A DNA stretch of 64,000 bases from Hyphomicrobiales bacterium. Its GTDB lineage: Bacteria > Pseudomonadota > Alphaproteobacteria > Rhizobiales > Beijerinckiaceae. A model generated the notes under the pieces. The model had not been told where the DNA came from, did not search any database, and was given only the letters and a program-made list of their open reading frames with translations. The position numbers were made by a program, and so were the translations under genes. Each line of letters begins with the position of its first letter. Position 1 is the stretch's first letter. Of the stretch, positions 35,726 through 44,045 are shown piece by piece. The DNA is taken from NCBI GenBank assembly GCA_016716745.1, contig JADJVD010000004.1:310001-374000 (forward strand), given 5' to 3'.

Positions 35726-36402
35726 GCGGCAAGTGGCGCGATCAACTGCCGCTCGATCTGCCGGTGGAGCCGCGTTTCGGGCGCGAGGATTTTCTCGTTT
35801 CGGCCTCGAACGAGGCGGCCTATGCGGCGATCGAGTCCTGGCCGGACTGGCCGGGGCCGACCCTCGCGCTGGTCGGCCCGCCGGGCTCGGGCAAGAGCCA
35901 TCTCGGCGCGATCTGGGCCGCGCGCGCGGGCGCACGCGTCGTCGCGGCATCGGCGCTCGAGCGCCGCGATCCGTCGGCGCTGATCGAGGCCGGCGCCGTG
36001 CTGGTGGAGGATGGCGAGGCGGTGAGCGCGGCGGGCGAGGCGGCGTTCTTCCATCTGCTCAATCTGGCGCGCGAGCGCGGCGCCTTCGTCATGGTGACGG
36101 CGAACGCCGCGCCGGACCTGTGGGGGGTGCGCACGCGCGATCTGCTGTCGCGCTTGCGGCTGGCGCTGATGGTGGAGATCGGCGCGCCGGACGACGCGCT
36201 GATCCGCGCCGTGCTGGTGAAGCTGTTCCTCGACCGGCAGCTCACGGTCGACACCGGCGTCATCGACTATCTCGCGCTTCGCATGGAGCGGTCCTTCTCG
36301 GCCGCGCGCGATCTCGTGGCGCGGCTCGACCGCGAGGCGCTGGCGCAGGGCCGGCGCATCACGCGCGCGATGGCGGGCGAGGTGCTGGCGCGCGAGAGCT
36401 AG
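35722..36402 (+). CDS. hdaA: DnaA-related regulatory protein Hda
   Basis: 226 residues. Hda with the beta clamp promotes hydrolysis of ATP bound to DnaA and so prevents re-initiation of replication. The N-terminal clamp-binding peptide is seen as QLPLDLP (about 8-14). The AAA+ core has Walker A GPPGSGKSH, and the DnaA-like domain IV is missing, as expected. Sensor-region residues RDLLSRLRLAL and SFSAARDLVARLD are present. GTG 35722 overlaps the preceding stop. Its own stop codon is shared with the convergent radical SAM gene. Confidence 0.92.
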   Translation: MSGKWRDQLPLDLPVEPRFGREDFLVSASNEAAYAAIESWPDWPGPTLALVGPPGSGKSHLGAIWAARAGARVVAASALERRDPSALIEAGAVLVEDGEAVSAAGEAAFFHLLNLARERGAFVMVTANAAPDLWGVRTRDLLSRLRLALMVEIGAPDDALIRAVLVKLFLDRQLTVDTGVIDYLALRMERSFSAARDLVARLDREALAQGRRITRAMAGEVLARES

Positions 36403-38132
36403 GCGCCGGACGCCGCGGCGCGGCGCATGCGCTTTTCGGCGTGCTCGGTGACGCGCGCGGCGGCGATCAGATCGTCCTGCGCGCCGGCGTCGAGCGGCGC
36501 GATCGCCTCGTCCCTGTATTTGCGGCGCAGCGGGTCGGCGCGCACGCGGCGGACGATGCCGCGCATCGTAAAGTAGGTGCGCAGGATGCCGAGATTCTCG
36601 CGCAGCAGGCGCCACGCCACGCGGGGATAGAAGGCGAGCGCGGGCTCGAGCGGCAGCCCCGCCTTGCGCTGCCTGCGGCGGCGAATGCGCAGCACGCCGC
36701 CCTCCAGTTTCGACACGCCCATGACGCGCACGGATTCGCGATAGAGCAGCACGCGATGCAGCGTCGTCCACGGCATCGGCCATTTGGTCGCGAAGCGGCG
36801 GCGGAAGATCGTCTCCAGATGCGCCTCGTCGTAGAAGCTCGCATAGGCGTCGCGATAGGCCGCCTCCCACTCCGCGTCCGACATGCGCGGGTGATGCGTC
36901 ACGCGATGCGACAGCGTGAATTTCGAGAGGTCCGGCTCCATCCACTCGCCGCGCTGGACCATGCCGCGATGATCCTCCGAGCCGGGCAGGGGCGTCAGGA
37001 AGTTCATGTAGAGCGCGTCGATCGGCAGCGTGCGCTTGATCGTCTCGATGTCGCGCAGGATCGACTCGCGCGTGTCGTTCGGGAAGCCGATGATGTAGCC
37101 GCACACGATGAAGACGCGGTGCGCCTTCCACGTCAGAAACATCTCGCGATATTCCTCGATGCGGTTCTGGCGCTTTTTCGTCGCCTCTAGGCTGTCGGAA
37201 TTGATGTTCTCGAGGCCGATGAAAATCTCCTCGGCGCCGGCCCGGCACACCTTGTCGATGAAGCGCGGAATGCGGTGGGCGAGCGTGTCCACCTGCACCG
37301 CGAAGGTGATCTTCAGCCCCTCTGCGCGCAGGGCCAGAAGCCGGTCGATCAACGGCTCCCAATGTTTGTTGCGGGCGAAATTGTCGTCCGTCATGAAGAA
37401 GCGCGTGACGCCGCGCGCCGCATTGTCGCGCACGATCTTCTCCAGATCGTCCGGCGTGCGGAAGCGGCTCTTGCGCCCCTGCACGTTGATGATCGTGCAA
37501 AAGGTGCATTCGAACGGGCAGCCGCGCCCCAGATCGAAGCTCGCGTAATGGCCGACGCCGCGCGCGATGTCGGCCGCTGCGTTGATCGGCACGGGCGCGC
37601 CGGCGAGGTTCGGCGCGTGTTTCAGAAAATCGTAGACCGGCTTCAGCGCGCCGGCCCATGCGTCGCGCAACACCTCGTCGATACGCCCGTCCTCCGCCTC
37701 GCCGGCGAAGAGCGAGACGCCGAGATCGAGCGCCTCCTGCAATTCGGGCGTCGGCTGCTTCAGCATGGCGAGCACGCCGGAGACGTGGAAGCCGCCGATG
37801 CAGACGGGGACGTTCTCCGCGCGCAGGCGGCGCGCGATGTCGAGCGCGCGCGGATACTGGTTGGTCTGGACGCCGACAAGGCCGACGAACAGGCGCTCGC
37901 CGCGCCGCGCGGCGGCGATCATGCCGTCGACATCGACGTCGGCGTGAATCTCGTCGCGGGCGTGGATGCGGATCTCGACGTCCCCCAGCGCGCGACGCGC
38001 GATCGCCTCCTCCACGACGCCGACGAGGCAGGCGAGGGAGTTGGAGGGAACCAGCGAGCGCCACCACTGGAGGGGATAGCCCTCCTCGTCGTAGCGCGTC
38101 GGCCGGATCAGATGGACGTGAAACGTCGGCAT
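36399..38132 (-). CDS. B12-binding radical SAM protein
   Basis: 577 residues. N-terminal cobalamin-binding-type domain (about 1-180, with GLVGVQTNQYPRALDIARRL and CIGGFHVSG) followed by a radical SAM barrel. The 4Fe-4S motif CX3CX2C is C205, C209 and C212 in RGCPFECTFC. The C-terminal 150 residues are arginine-rich and unassigned. The GGFHVSG and B12 layout matches the large group of 'B12-binding radical SAM' enzymes, such as methyltransferases and hopanoid-modifying HpnJ-type proteins. The substrate is unknown and no hopanoid genes are adjacent. ATG 38132 starts it. Confidence 0.82.
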   Translation of the reverse strand: MPTFHVHLIRPTRYDEEGYPLQWWRSLVPSNSLACLVGVVEEAIARRALGDVEIRIHARDEIHADVDVDGMIAAARRGERLFVGLVGVQTNQYPRALDIARRLRAENVPVCIGGFHVSGVLAMLKQPTPELQEALDLGVSLFAGEAEDGRIDEVLRDAWAGALKPVYDFLKHAPNLAGAPVPINAAADIARGVGHYASFDLGRGCPFECTFCTIINVQGRKSRFRTPDDLEKIVRDNAARGVTRFFMTDDNFARNKHWEPLIDRLLALRAEGLKITFAVQVDTLAHRIPRFIDKVCRAGAEEIFIGLENINSDSLEATKKRQNRIEEYREMFLTWKAHRVFIVCGYIIGFPNDTRESILRDIETIKRTLPIDALYMNFLTPLPGSEDHRGMVQRGEWMEPDLSKFTLSHRVTHHPRMSDAEWEAAYRDAYASFYDEAHLETIFRRRFATKWPMPWTTLHRVLLYRESVRVMGVSKLEGGVLRIRRRRQRKAGLPLEPALAFYPRVAWRLLRENLGILRTYFTMRGIVRRVRADPLRRKYRDEAIAPLDAGAQDDLIAAARVTEHAEKRMRRAAASGA

Positions 38133-38218
38133 CGGGCTCCTGCGCGGGGCAGCGCGAACCCCTAGCAGAAAGGGCGGCGTGCGGCCAGTCGCCGCATACG
38201 GCGCGGGCGCCTTCGGCT

Positions 38219-38890
38219 TCAGCCGCGCTTGGTCGCGATGGCGATCTTCGGCGCGTTCAGGCGCTTGTCGAGATAGGCGCCGACTTCCGTGATCAGCTCG
38301 TCGACGCGGTTCTCGAAGAAGTGGTTCGCGCCCGGGATGACCGCGTGCTCGATCAAAATGCCCTTCTGCGTCTTCAGCTTCTCGATGAGGCCCATGACTT
38401 CCTTGAGCGGCGCGACGCGATCCTGATCGCCGTGGACGAACAGACCCGAGGACGGGCAGGGCGCGAGGAACGAGAAGTCGAACCGGTTGGCCGGCGGGGC
38501 CACCGAGATGAAACCCTCGATCTCCGGGCGGCGCATCAGCAGCTGCATGCCGATCCACGAGCCGAAGGAGACGCCGGCGATCCAGCAGGCGCGCGCGTCC
38601 GGATTGACGGACTGCACCCAGTCGAGCGCCGCCGCCGCGTCCGACAACTCGCCCTGTCCGTGATCGAAGAAACCCTGGCTACGGCCGACGCCGCGGAAAT
38701 TGAAGCGCAGCACCGAGAAACCACGCTCGGCGAATGCGTAATAGAGATTGTAGACGATCTGGTTGTTCATCGTCCCGCCGAATTGCGGGTGCGGATGCAG
38801 GATGATGGCGATGGGCGCGCCGCGCTGCTTGGAGGGATGGAAGCGCCCCTCGAGGCGGCCGTCGGGACCGTTGAAAATGACCTCGGGCAT
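38219..38890 (-). CDS. Alpha/beta hydrolase
   Basis: 223 residues. Serine hydrolase with the nucleophile in GVSFGSW (S111), an acid in HGDQDRV and the histidine in GANHFF. The N-terminal half has LHPHPQFGGTMNN, typical of the dienelactone-hydrolase-like and YbgC-neighbour hydrolases found upstream of suf in rhizobia. Its substrate is unknown. Divergent from the suf operon across the Irr-like palindrome at 38958-38984, so it may share iron control. GTG 38896 is an alternative start. Confidence 0.8.
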   Translation of the reverse strand: MPEVIFNGPDGRLEGRFHPSKQRGAPIAIILHPHPQFGGTMNNQIVYNLYYAFAERGFSVLRFNFRGVGRSQGFFDHGQGELSDAAAALDWVQSVNPDARACWIAGVSFGSWIGMQLLMRRPEIEGFISVAPPANRFDFSFLAPCPSSGLFVHGDQDRVAPLKEVMGLIEKLKTQKGILIEHAVIPGANHFFENRVDELITEVGAYLDKRLNAPKIAIATKRG

Positions 38891-38957
38891 CGTCACTCCG
38901 TTGAGGCGCGCCGGCGGGCGGCGCGTGGCGACGGGCGGACGCTTCCCACGGAACGGA

Positions 38958-38984
38958 AACCTGTTAGAATTGTTCTAACAGGTT
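38958..38984. promoter_or_regulatory. Irr-type iron control element ahead of the suf operon
   Basis: A perfect palindrome with 12-base arms and a 3-base centre; the core is TTAGAA-TTG-TTCTAA (38964-38978), matching ICE. It lies 150 bases before the first desulfurase gene and 70 bases before the hydrolase gene. A TAGAAT at 38965-38970 could be a -10, so Irr binding would repress suf, or activate it, by position. Inferred from sequence; known rhizobial suf operons are Irr/RirA regulated. Confidence 0.65.
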
Positions 38985-39130
38985 GGGAGCGCCGCACAGC
39001 GTCGGCGTGAAGCGGGGCCTTCTATCACAACCCGTCCCACCGAAAGCAAAGGAAATCGACGCTTCGGCGAAACCGGTTTCCGCGGAATTCTGACGGCGCC
39101 CCTTCGGGCGGCGCCCGTCGCGAGGAGAGA

Positions 39131-40297
39131 ATGGCCGCAGGTCCGAGGATCTATCTCGACCATAACGCGACGTCGCCGCTGCGTCCGGCGGCGCGCGCCG
39201 CCATGCTTTCCGCGATGGAGGCAGGCAACCCGTCCTCCGTCCACGCCGAGGGGCGGGCGGCGCGCGCGCTCGTCGAGGCGGCGCGGAGCGAGGTGGCCGC
39301 GCTGTGCGGGGGGAGCCCGCGCCATGTCGTGTTCACCTCCGGCGCGACCGAGGCGGCCGCCATGCTTCTCGACCCGGCGCTGGCGCCGTGGGGCGAGGGC
39401 GCGCCGCGCCTGCTCGTTTTCGCCGGGGAGCACCCATGCATGCTGGCCGGCGGGAGCTTCGGCGACCGCTGGATCGAGCGGATCGCCGCGACGGCCGAGG
39501 GCCTCGTCGACCTTTCGGCGCTGGAGGCGGCGCTCGCCGCCGGGCAGGGCCGGCCGACGCTGGTCGCCTTGCAACGCGCCAACAACGAGACGGGCGCGAT
39601 CCAGCCCGTCGCGCAGGCCGCGGCGCTCGCCCGCGCCCAAGGGGCGCGGCTCGTCTGCGACGCGGTTCAGGCCGCCGGGCGGCTGCCCATCGACCTCGCG
39701 GATCTCGGCGCCGACTGGCTGATCCTGTCATCGCACAAGCTCGGCGGGTCGAAGGGCGCCGGCGCCATCGTCGGCGCGCGGCCTTTCCCGGCGGAGGCGG
39801 CGCTGATCCGCGGCGGCGGGCAGGAGCGGGGGGCGCGGGCGGGCACCGAGAATGTCGCCGCTATCGCCGGTTTCGGCGCGGCGGCGGCCGAGGCGCGGGC
39901 CGGACTTGGCCGCGAGCCGGCGCGGCTCGCCGCGCTGCGCGACCGGCTGGAGGGGCAGGTTCGCGCCGCCGCGCCGGGCGCGGTCGTCTTCTCCGGCGGC
40001 GCGGAGCGACTATGTAATACGTCGTGCCTTGCCGTTCCGGGCGTTTCGGCTGAAACGCTTGTGATGGCGCTCGACCTCGACGGCGCCGCCGTGTCCTCCG
40101 GGTCGGCGTGCTCGTCGGGCAAGGTGGGGGCCTCGCATGTGCTGGCGGCGATGGGGGTCGACCCGGCGCTGGCGCGCGCAGCGATCCGCATCAGCCTCGG
40201 CTGGTCCACCACTGAAGAAGACGTGATCCGTTTCGGCGAGATTTTCGCCCGACGGGTCGCAAACATGCTTGCGCGCGGCGCGAAATCCGCCGCATGA
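39131..40297 (+). CDS. Cysteine desulfurase, NifS/IscS type, first gene of suf
   Basis: 388 residues. PLP enzyme that removes sulfur from cysteine. YLDHNATSPL near the start, FTSGATEA, RANNETGAIQPV, HKLGGSKGAGAI for the PLP lysine, and a class I cysteine loop SSGSACSSGKVGASHVL near 325. It differs from the SufS-type enzyme at 44042-45268 (class II), so this operon encodes both kinds. ATG 39131 follows GGAGAG. A 78-base gap separates it from sufB. Confidence 0.9.
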   Translation: MAAGPRIYLDHNATSPLRPAARAAMLSAMEAGNPSSVHAEGRAARALVEAARSEVAALCGGSPRHVVFTSGATEAAAMLLDPALAPWGEGAPRLLVFAGEHPCMLAGGSFGDRWIERIAATAEGLVDLSALEAALAAGQGRPTLVALQRANNETGAIQPVAQAAALARAQGARLVCDAVQAAGRLPIDLADLGADWLILSSHKLGGSKGAGAIVGARPFPAEAALIRGGGQERGARAGTENVAAIAGFGAAAAEARAGLGREPARLAALRDRLEGQVRAAAPGAVVFSGGAERLCNTSCLAVPGVSAETLVMALDLDGAAVSSGSACSSGKVGASHVLAAMGVDPALARAAIRISLGWSTTEEDVIRFGEIFARRVANMLARGAKSAA

Positions 40298-40330
40298 GAG
40301 AGCCGGCCCGCCGATGCGGGCCAGACACAA

Positions 40331-40353
40331 CTCAACCGGCGGGCCTTGAACCC
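40331..40353 (+). promoter_or_regulatory. Leader hairpin motif before sufB, shared with sufA
   Basis: CGGGCCTTGAACCCG (near 40338-40352) forms a small CGGG/CCCG hairpin. The same fifteen bases recur at 45711-45725 before sufA. It sits 24 bases ahead of the sufB start. Confidence 0.35.
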
Positions 40354-40375
40354 GCTGCAGGATGAGGAGCGAGGA

Positions 40376-41848
40376 ATGGCTGCCGTTCAGGAGACGGTCG
40401 AGCAGGTTCGGGCGATCGACGTCGATGCCTACAAATACGGCTTCGTCACCGAGATCGAGTCCGAGAAGGCGCCGAAGGGCCTCAACGAGGACATCGTCCG
40501 CTTCATCTCCGCCAAGAAGAGCGAGCCGGCCTGGCTGACCGAGTGGCGCCTCGAGGCCTATCGCCGCTGGCTGACGATGACCGAGCCGACCTGGGCGCGC
40601 GTCGATTATCCGAAGATCGCCTACGACGATCTGTATTACTACTCCGCGCCGAAGAACGCGCCGGGGCCGAAGTCGCTCGACGAGGTCGATCCCGAACTGC
40701 TGCGCACCTACGAGAAGCTCGGCATCCCGCTGCGCGAGCAGGAAGTTCTCGCCGGCGTCGAGCCGAAGAACCGGGTGGCGGTGGATGCGGTGTTCGACTC
40801 CGTCTCCGTCGCGACCACCTTCAAGGCCGAGCTCGCCAAGGCGGGCGTGATCTTCTGCCCGATCTCGGAGGCGGTGCATTCCCACCCTGAGCTCGTGAAG
40901 AAATATCTCGGCTCCGTGGTGCCGCAGTCGGACAATTTCTTCGCGACGCTGAACTCGGCCGTCTTCTCGGACGGCTCGTTCGTCTACATCCCGCCGGGCG
41001 TGCGCTGCCCGATGGAGCTGTCGACCTATTTCCGCATCAACGAGAAGAACACCGGCCAGTTCGAGCGCACGCTGATCATCGCCGACAAGGGCTCCTACGT
41101 CAGCTATCTGGAAGGCTGCACGGCGCCCAAGCGCGACGAAAACCAGTTGCACGCCGCCGTCGTCGAGCTGATCGCGCTCGAGGATGCGGAGATCAAATAT
41201 TCGACGGTGCAGAACTGGTACCCCGGCGACAGCGAAGGCAAGGGCGGCATCTACAACTTCGTCACCAAGCGAGGCGATTGCCGCGGCGCGCGCTCGAAGA
41301 TCTCGTGGACGCAGGTGGAGACCGGCTCGGCCATCACCTGGAAATATCCCTCCTGCATCCTGCGCGGCGAGGGCTCGTCCGGCGAGTTCTACTCCATCGC
41401 CATCTCGAACGGGCGACAGCAGGTCGATTCCGGCACCAAGATGATTCATCTCGGCCGCAACACGACCTCGCGCATCATCTCCAAGGGCATCTCGGCTGGC
41501 CACTCGCAGAACACCTATCGCGGGCAGGTCTCGGCGCATCGCAAGGCGACGGGCGCGCGCAACTTCACCAATTGCGACTCGCTGCTGATCGGCGACAAAT
41601 GCGGCGCGCACACCGTGCCCTACATCGAGGCGAACAACGCGTCCGCCGTGTTCGAGCATGAGGCGACGACCTCGAAGATCTCCGAGGATCAGCTCTTCTA
41701 CTGCATGCAGCGCGGGCTCTCGGGCGAGGAGGCGACGGCGCTCATCGTCAACGGCTTCGTGCGCGACGTGCTGCAGCACCTGCCGATGGAGTTCGCGGTC
41801 GAGGCGCAGAAGCTGATCGCGATCTCGCTCGAGGGCAGCGTCGGGTGA
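40376..41848 (+). CDS. sufB: Fe-S cluster assembly protein SufB
   Basis: 490 residues. Scaffold subunit of SufBC2D, on which clusters are built. The conserved core is complete: YYSAPKNAPGPKSLDEVDPELL, EAVHSHPELVKKYLG, VYIPPGVRCPMELSTYFRIN, YVSYLEGCTAP, KYSTVQNWYPGD and GQVSAHRKATGARNFTNCDSLLIG. Active cysteine in NCDSL (about residue 399). ATG 40376 follows AGCGAGGA. It is the second gene of the operon. Confidence 0.97.
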   Translation: MAAVQETVEQVRAIDVDAYKYGFVTEIESEKAPKGLNEDIVRFISAKKSEPAWLTEWRLEAYRRWLTMTEPTWARVDYPKIAYDDLYYYSAPKNAPGPKSLDEVDPELLRTYEKLGIPLREQEVLAGVEPKNRVAVDAVFDSVSVATTFKAELAKAGVIFCPISEAVHSHPELVKKYLGSVVPQSDNFFATLNSAVFSDGSFVYIPPGVRCPMELSTYFRINEKNTGQFERTLIIADKGSYVSYLEGCTAPKRDENQLHAAVVELIALEDAEIKYSTVQNWYPGDSEGKGGIYNFVTKRGDCRGARSKISWTQVETGSAITWKYPSCILRGEGSSGEFYSIAISNGRQQVDSGTKMIHLGRNTTSRIISKGISAGHSQNTYRGQVSAHRKATGARNFTNCDSLLIGDKCGAHTVPYIEANNASAVFEHEATTSKISEDQLFYCMQRGLSGEEATALIVNGFVRDVLQHLPMEFAVEAQKLIAISLEGSVG

Positions 41849-41875
41849 GGGCGCAGTTCAAGGACGAATGAGCGC

Positions 41876-41955
41876 GTCATTGCGAGCGCAGCGAAGCAAT
41901 CCACGCAAGGTCGGTCGCGAATGGATTGCTTCGTCGCTTCGCTCCTCGCAATGAC
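41876..41955. repeat. Palindromic dispersed repeat between sufB and sufC
   Basis: GTCATTGCGAGCGCAGCGAA... (41876-41903) is nearly inverted at 41923-41955 (...CGCAATGAC), with a 20-base variable centre. This is the kind of genomic palindrome common in alphaproteobacteria. A half copy is present at 60154-60182. Confidence 0.75.
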
Positions 41956-42018
41956 GACGCGACGATCGGACCGACACGAGAACATGGGCGCACCGCGTCC
42001 GCCACAACAGGGCCAGTC

Positions 42019-42774
42019 ATGCTCGAAATTCGCAATCTGACGGTGAAGATCGCCGAGGACGACAAGACCATCATCGACGGGCTTTCGCTCACCGTGAAGG
42101 ACGGCGAGGTCGCCGCCATCATGGGGCCGAACGGCTCGGGCAAGTCGACGCTCTCCTACGCCATCGCCGGCAAGGAGGATTACGAGATCGTCGAGGGCGA
42201 GGTGCTGCTCGACGGCAAGAACATTCTGGAGATGGCGGCGGACGAGCGCGCCGCGAAGGGACTGTTCCTCGCGTTCCAGTATCCGATCGAGATTCCGGGC
42301 GTCGCGACGATGACCTTCCTCAAGGCCGCGATGAACGCGCAGCGCAAGAAGCGCGGCGAGGGCGAATTGTCGACGCCCGACTTCATGCGCACGGTGCGCG
42401 CCGGCGCAGAGAAGCTGCAAGTGCCGATGGACATGCTCAAGCGCGGACTCAACGTCGGCTTCTCCGGCGGCGAGAAGAAGCGCATGGAGATTTTGCAGAT
42501 GGCGCTGCTCGCGCCGACCTTCGGCATTCTCGACGAGACCGATTCCGGGCTCGACATCGACGCGCTGCGCATCGTCGCGGACGGCGTCAACGCGCTGCGC
42601 GATCCCAAGCGCGGCTTCCTCGTCATCACGCATTATCAGCGCCTGCTCGACTACATCCGCCCCGACACGGTGCATGTGATGGCGCGCGGCAAGATCGTCC
42701 GCTCGGGCGGGCCCGAGCTTGCGCTCGAACTCGAGAAGAACGGCTATCGCGATTATGTGAGCGAGGCGGCGTGA
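42019..42774 (+). CDS. sufC: Fe-S cluster assembly ATPase SufC
   Basis: 251 residues. ABC-type ATPase that drives the SufBC2D scaffold. Walker A MGPNGSGKST (about 36-45), Q-loop FQYPIEIPGV, signature GFSGGEKKR, Walker B FGILDETDSGLDID and switch VITHYQRLL. ATG 42019. A 170-base gap containing the palindromic repeat separates it from sufB, which is unusual in an operon; the repeat could be a processing or partial termination site. Confidence 0.97.
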   Translation: MLEIRNLTVKIAEDDKTIIDGLSLTVKDGEVAAIMGPNGSGKSTLSYAIAGKEDYEIVEGEVLLDGKNILEMAADERAAKGLFLAFQYPIEIPGVATMTFLKAAMNAQRKKRGEGELSTPDFMRTVRAGAEKLQVPMDMLKRGLNVGFSGGEKKRMEILQMALLAPTFGILDETDSGLDIDALRIVADGVNALRDPKRGFLVITHYQRLLDYIRPDTVHVMARGKIVRSGGPELALELEKNGYRDYVSEAA

Positions 42775-44045
42775 TGGGCGCGCATCCCCGCGAAATCACC
42801 AAGGCCGAGCACGATCTGGCCGCGATGTTCGCGCGCACCGAGGCGACGGAGGTGGCGCGCGACGCCTTCGCGTTGTTTTCGACGATGGGTCTGCCGCATC
42901 GACGCGTCGAAGCCTGGCACTACACCGATTTGCGCGCGAAACTCGGCGACATCGCGCCGCTGGCGAAGGCGCCCTCGGCCGAGCTCGTCGGACAGGTCGC
43001 GTCGGAGCTGGACGCGGCGTCCGTCAGCGCGGCGCGCATCGTGTTCGTCGACGGGCGCTTCGTCGCGGGCGCCTCGCGCCTGAGCGCGCTGCCGGCCGGC
43101 GTGCGCGTCGGCGAAAGCGATGCGGTGCCGGTCTGGCCGGAGGTCGCGCGCGACGAGCCGACGATCGCGCTCAACGCGGCGTTCGCGCCGTCCGCGACGG
43201 TGATCGAGATCGCCGCCGGCGCCGATGTCGTCGCGCCGATCGAGATCTACTCCTACGTCACCGCCGCCGCGCAGACCTACGCCCGCATCCTCGTGCGCGT
43301 CGGCGCGGGGGTGCGCGCGACCATCGTCGAGACGCATGACGGCGAGGGCGCGGGCGCGCATCAGAAGAACAGCGCGTTGATCTTCGAGATCGGCGACGAC
43401 GCGCGCGTCGAACACATTGCCCGCCATGTCGACGAGAGCGCCGAGGCGACGCATGTGGCGAGCTTCGCCGCGACGCTCGGCGCGCGGGCGCAACTCGACT
43501 CCTTCGCGCTGGTGGCGGGCGGCGCGCTGACGCGGCGCCAGCTCTATGTCCGCTTCGACGGCGATCATGCGCGCGTCGGCCTGCGCGGCGCGGCGCTGCT
43601 GCGCGGCAACCAGCATTGCGACACGACGCTGGTCGTCGACCATGCGGCGCTGGATTGCGAGAGCCGCGAGCGGTTCAAGCACATCGTCGAGGACGAGGCG
43701 ACCGGCGTCTATCAGGGCAAGGTGATCGTGCGCCCCGGCGCGCAGAAGACCGACGGCGCGATGAAGAGCGACGCGATCCTGCTGTCGGAATCCGCGCGCA
43801 TGCACAACAAGCCTGAGCTCGAGATCTTCGCCGACGACGTGGTGTGCGGCCACGGCGCGACGGTGGGCGCGCTCGACGACGAGCAGCTCTTCTATTTGCG
43901 CGCGCGCGGCCTGCCGAAGGCGGAAGCGGAGACGCTGCTGCTGGAGGCGTTCGCCGGCGAGGTGATCGAGGCGGTTCGCGACGAGACGATGCAGGAAGCG
44001 CTGCGCGCCGATGCGCAGGCGTGGCTTTCGGAGCGACACTCGTGA
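42774..44045 (+). CDS. sufD: Fe-S cluster assembly protein SufD
   Basis: 423 residues, partner of SufB. Conserved C-terminal beta-helix: RRQLYVRFDGDHA, GNQHCDTTLVVDHAALDCESRERFKHIV, GVYQGKVIVRPGAQKTDG, LSESARMHNKPELEIFADDVVCGHGATVG, then ARGLPKAEAETLLL. ATG 42774 overlaps the sufC stop (TGATG), so translation is coupled. The catalytic His for cluster synthesis is probably that in VVCGHGAT. Confidence 0.95.
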   Translation: MGAHPREITKAEHDLAAMFARTEATEVARDAFALFSTMGLPHRRVEAWHYTDLRAKLGDIAPLAKAPSAELVGQVASELDAASVSAARIVFVDGRFVAGASRLSALPAGVRVGESDAVPVWPEVARDEPTIALNAAFAPSATVIEIAAGADVVAPIEIYSYVTAAAQTYARILVRVGAGVRATIVETHDGEGAGAHQKNSALIFEIGDDARVEHIARHVDESAEATHVASFAATLGARAQLDSFALVAGGALTRRQLYVRFDGDHARVGLRGAALLRGNQHCDTTLVVDHAALDCESRERFKHIVEDEATGVYQGKVIVRPGAQKTDGAMKSDAILLSESARMHNKPELEIFADDVVCGHGATVGALDDEQLFYLRARGLPKAEAETLLLEAFAGEVIEAVRDETMQEALRADAQAWLSERHS

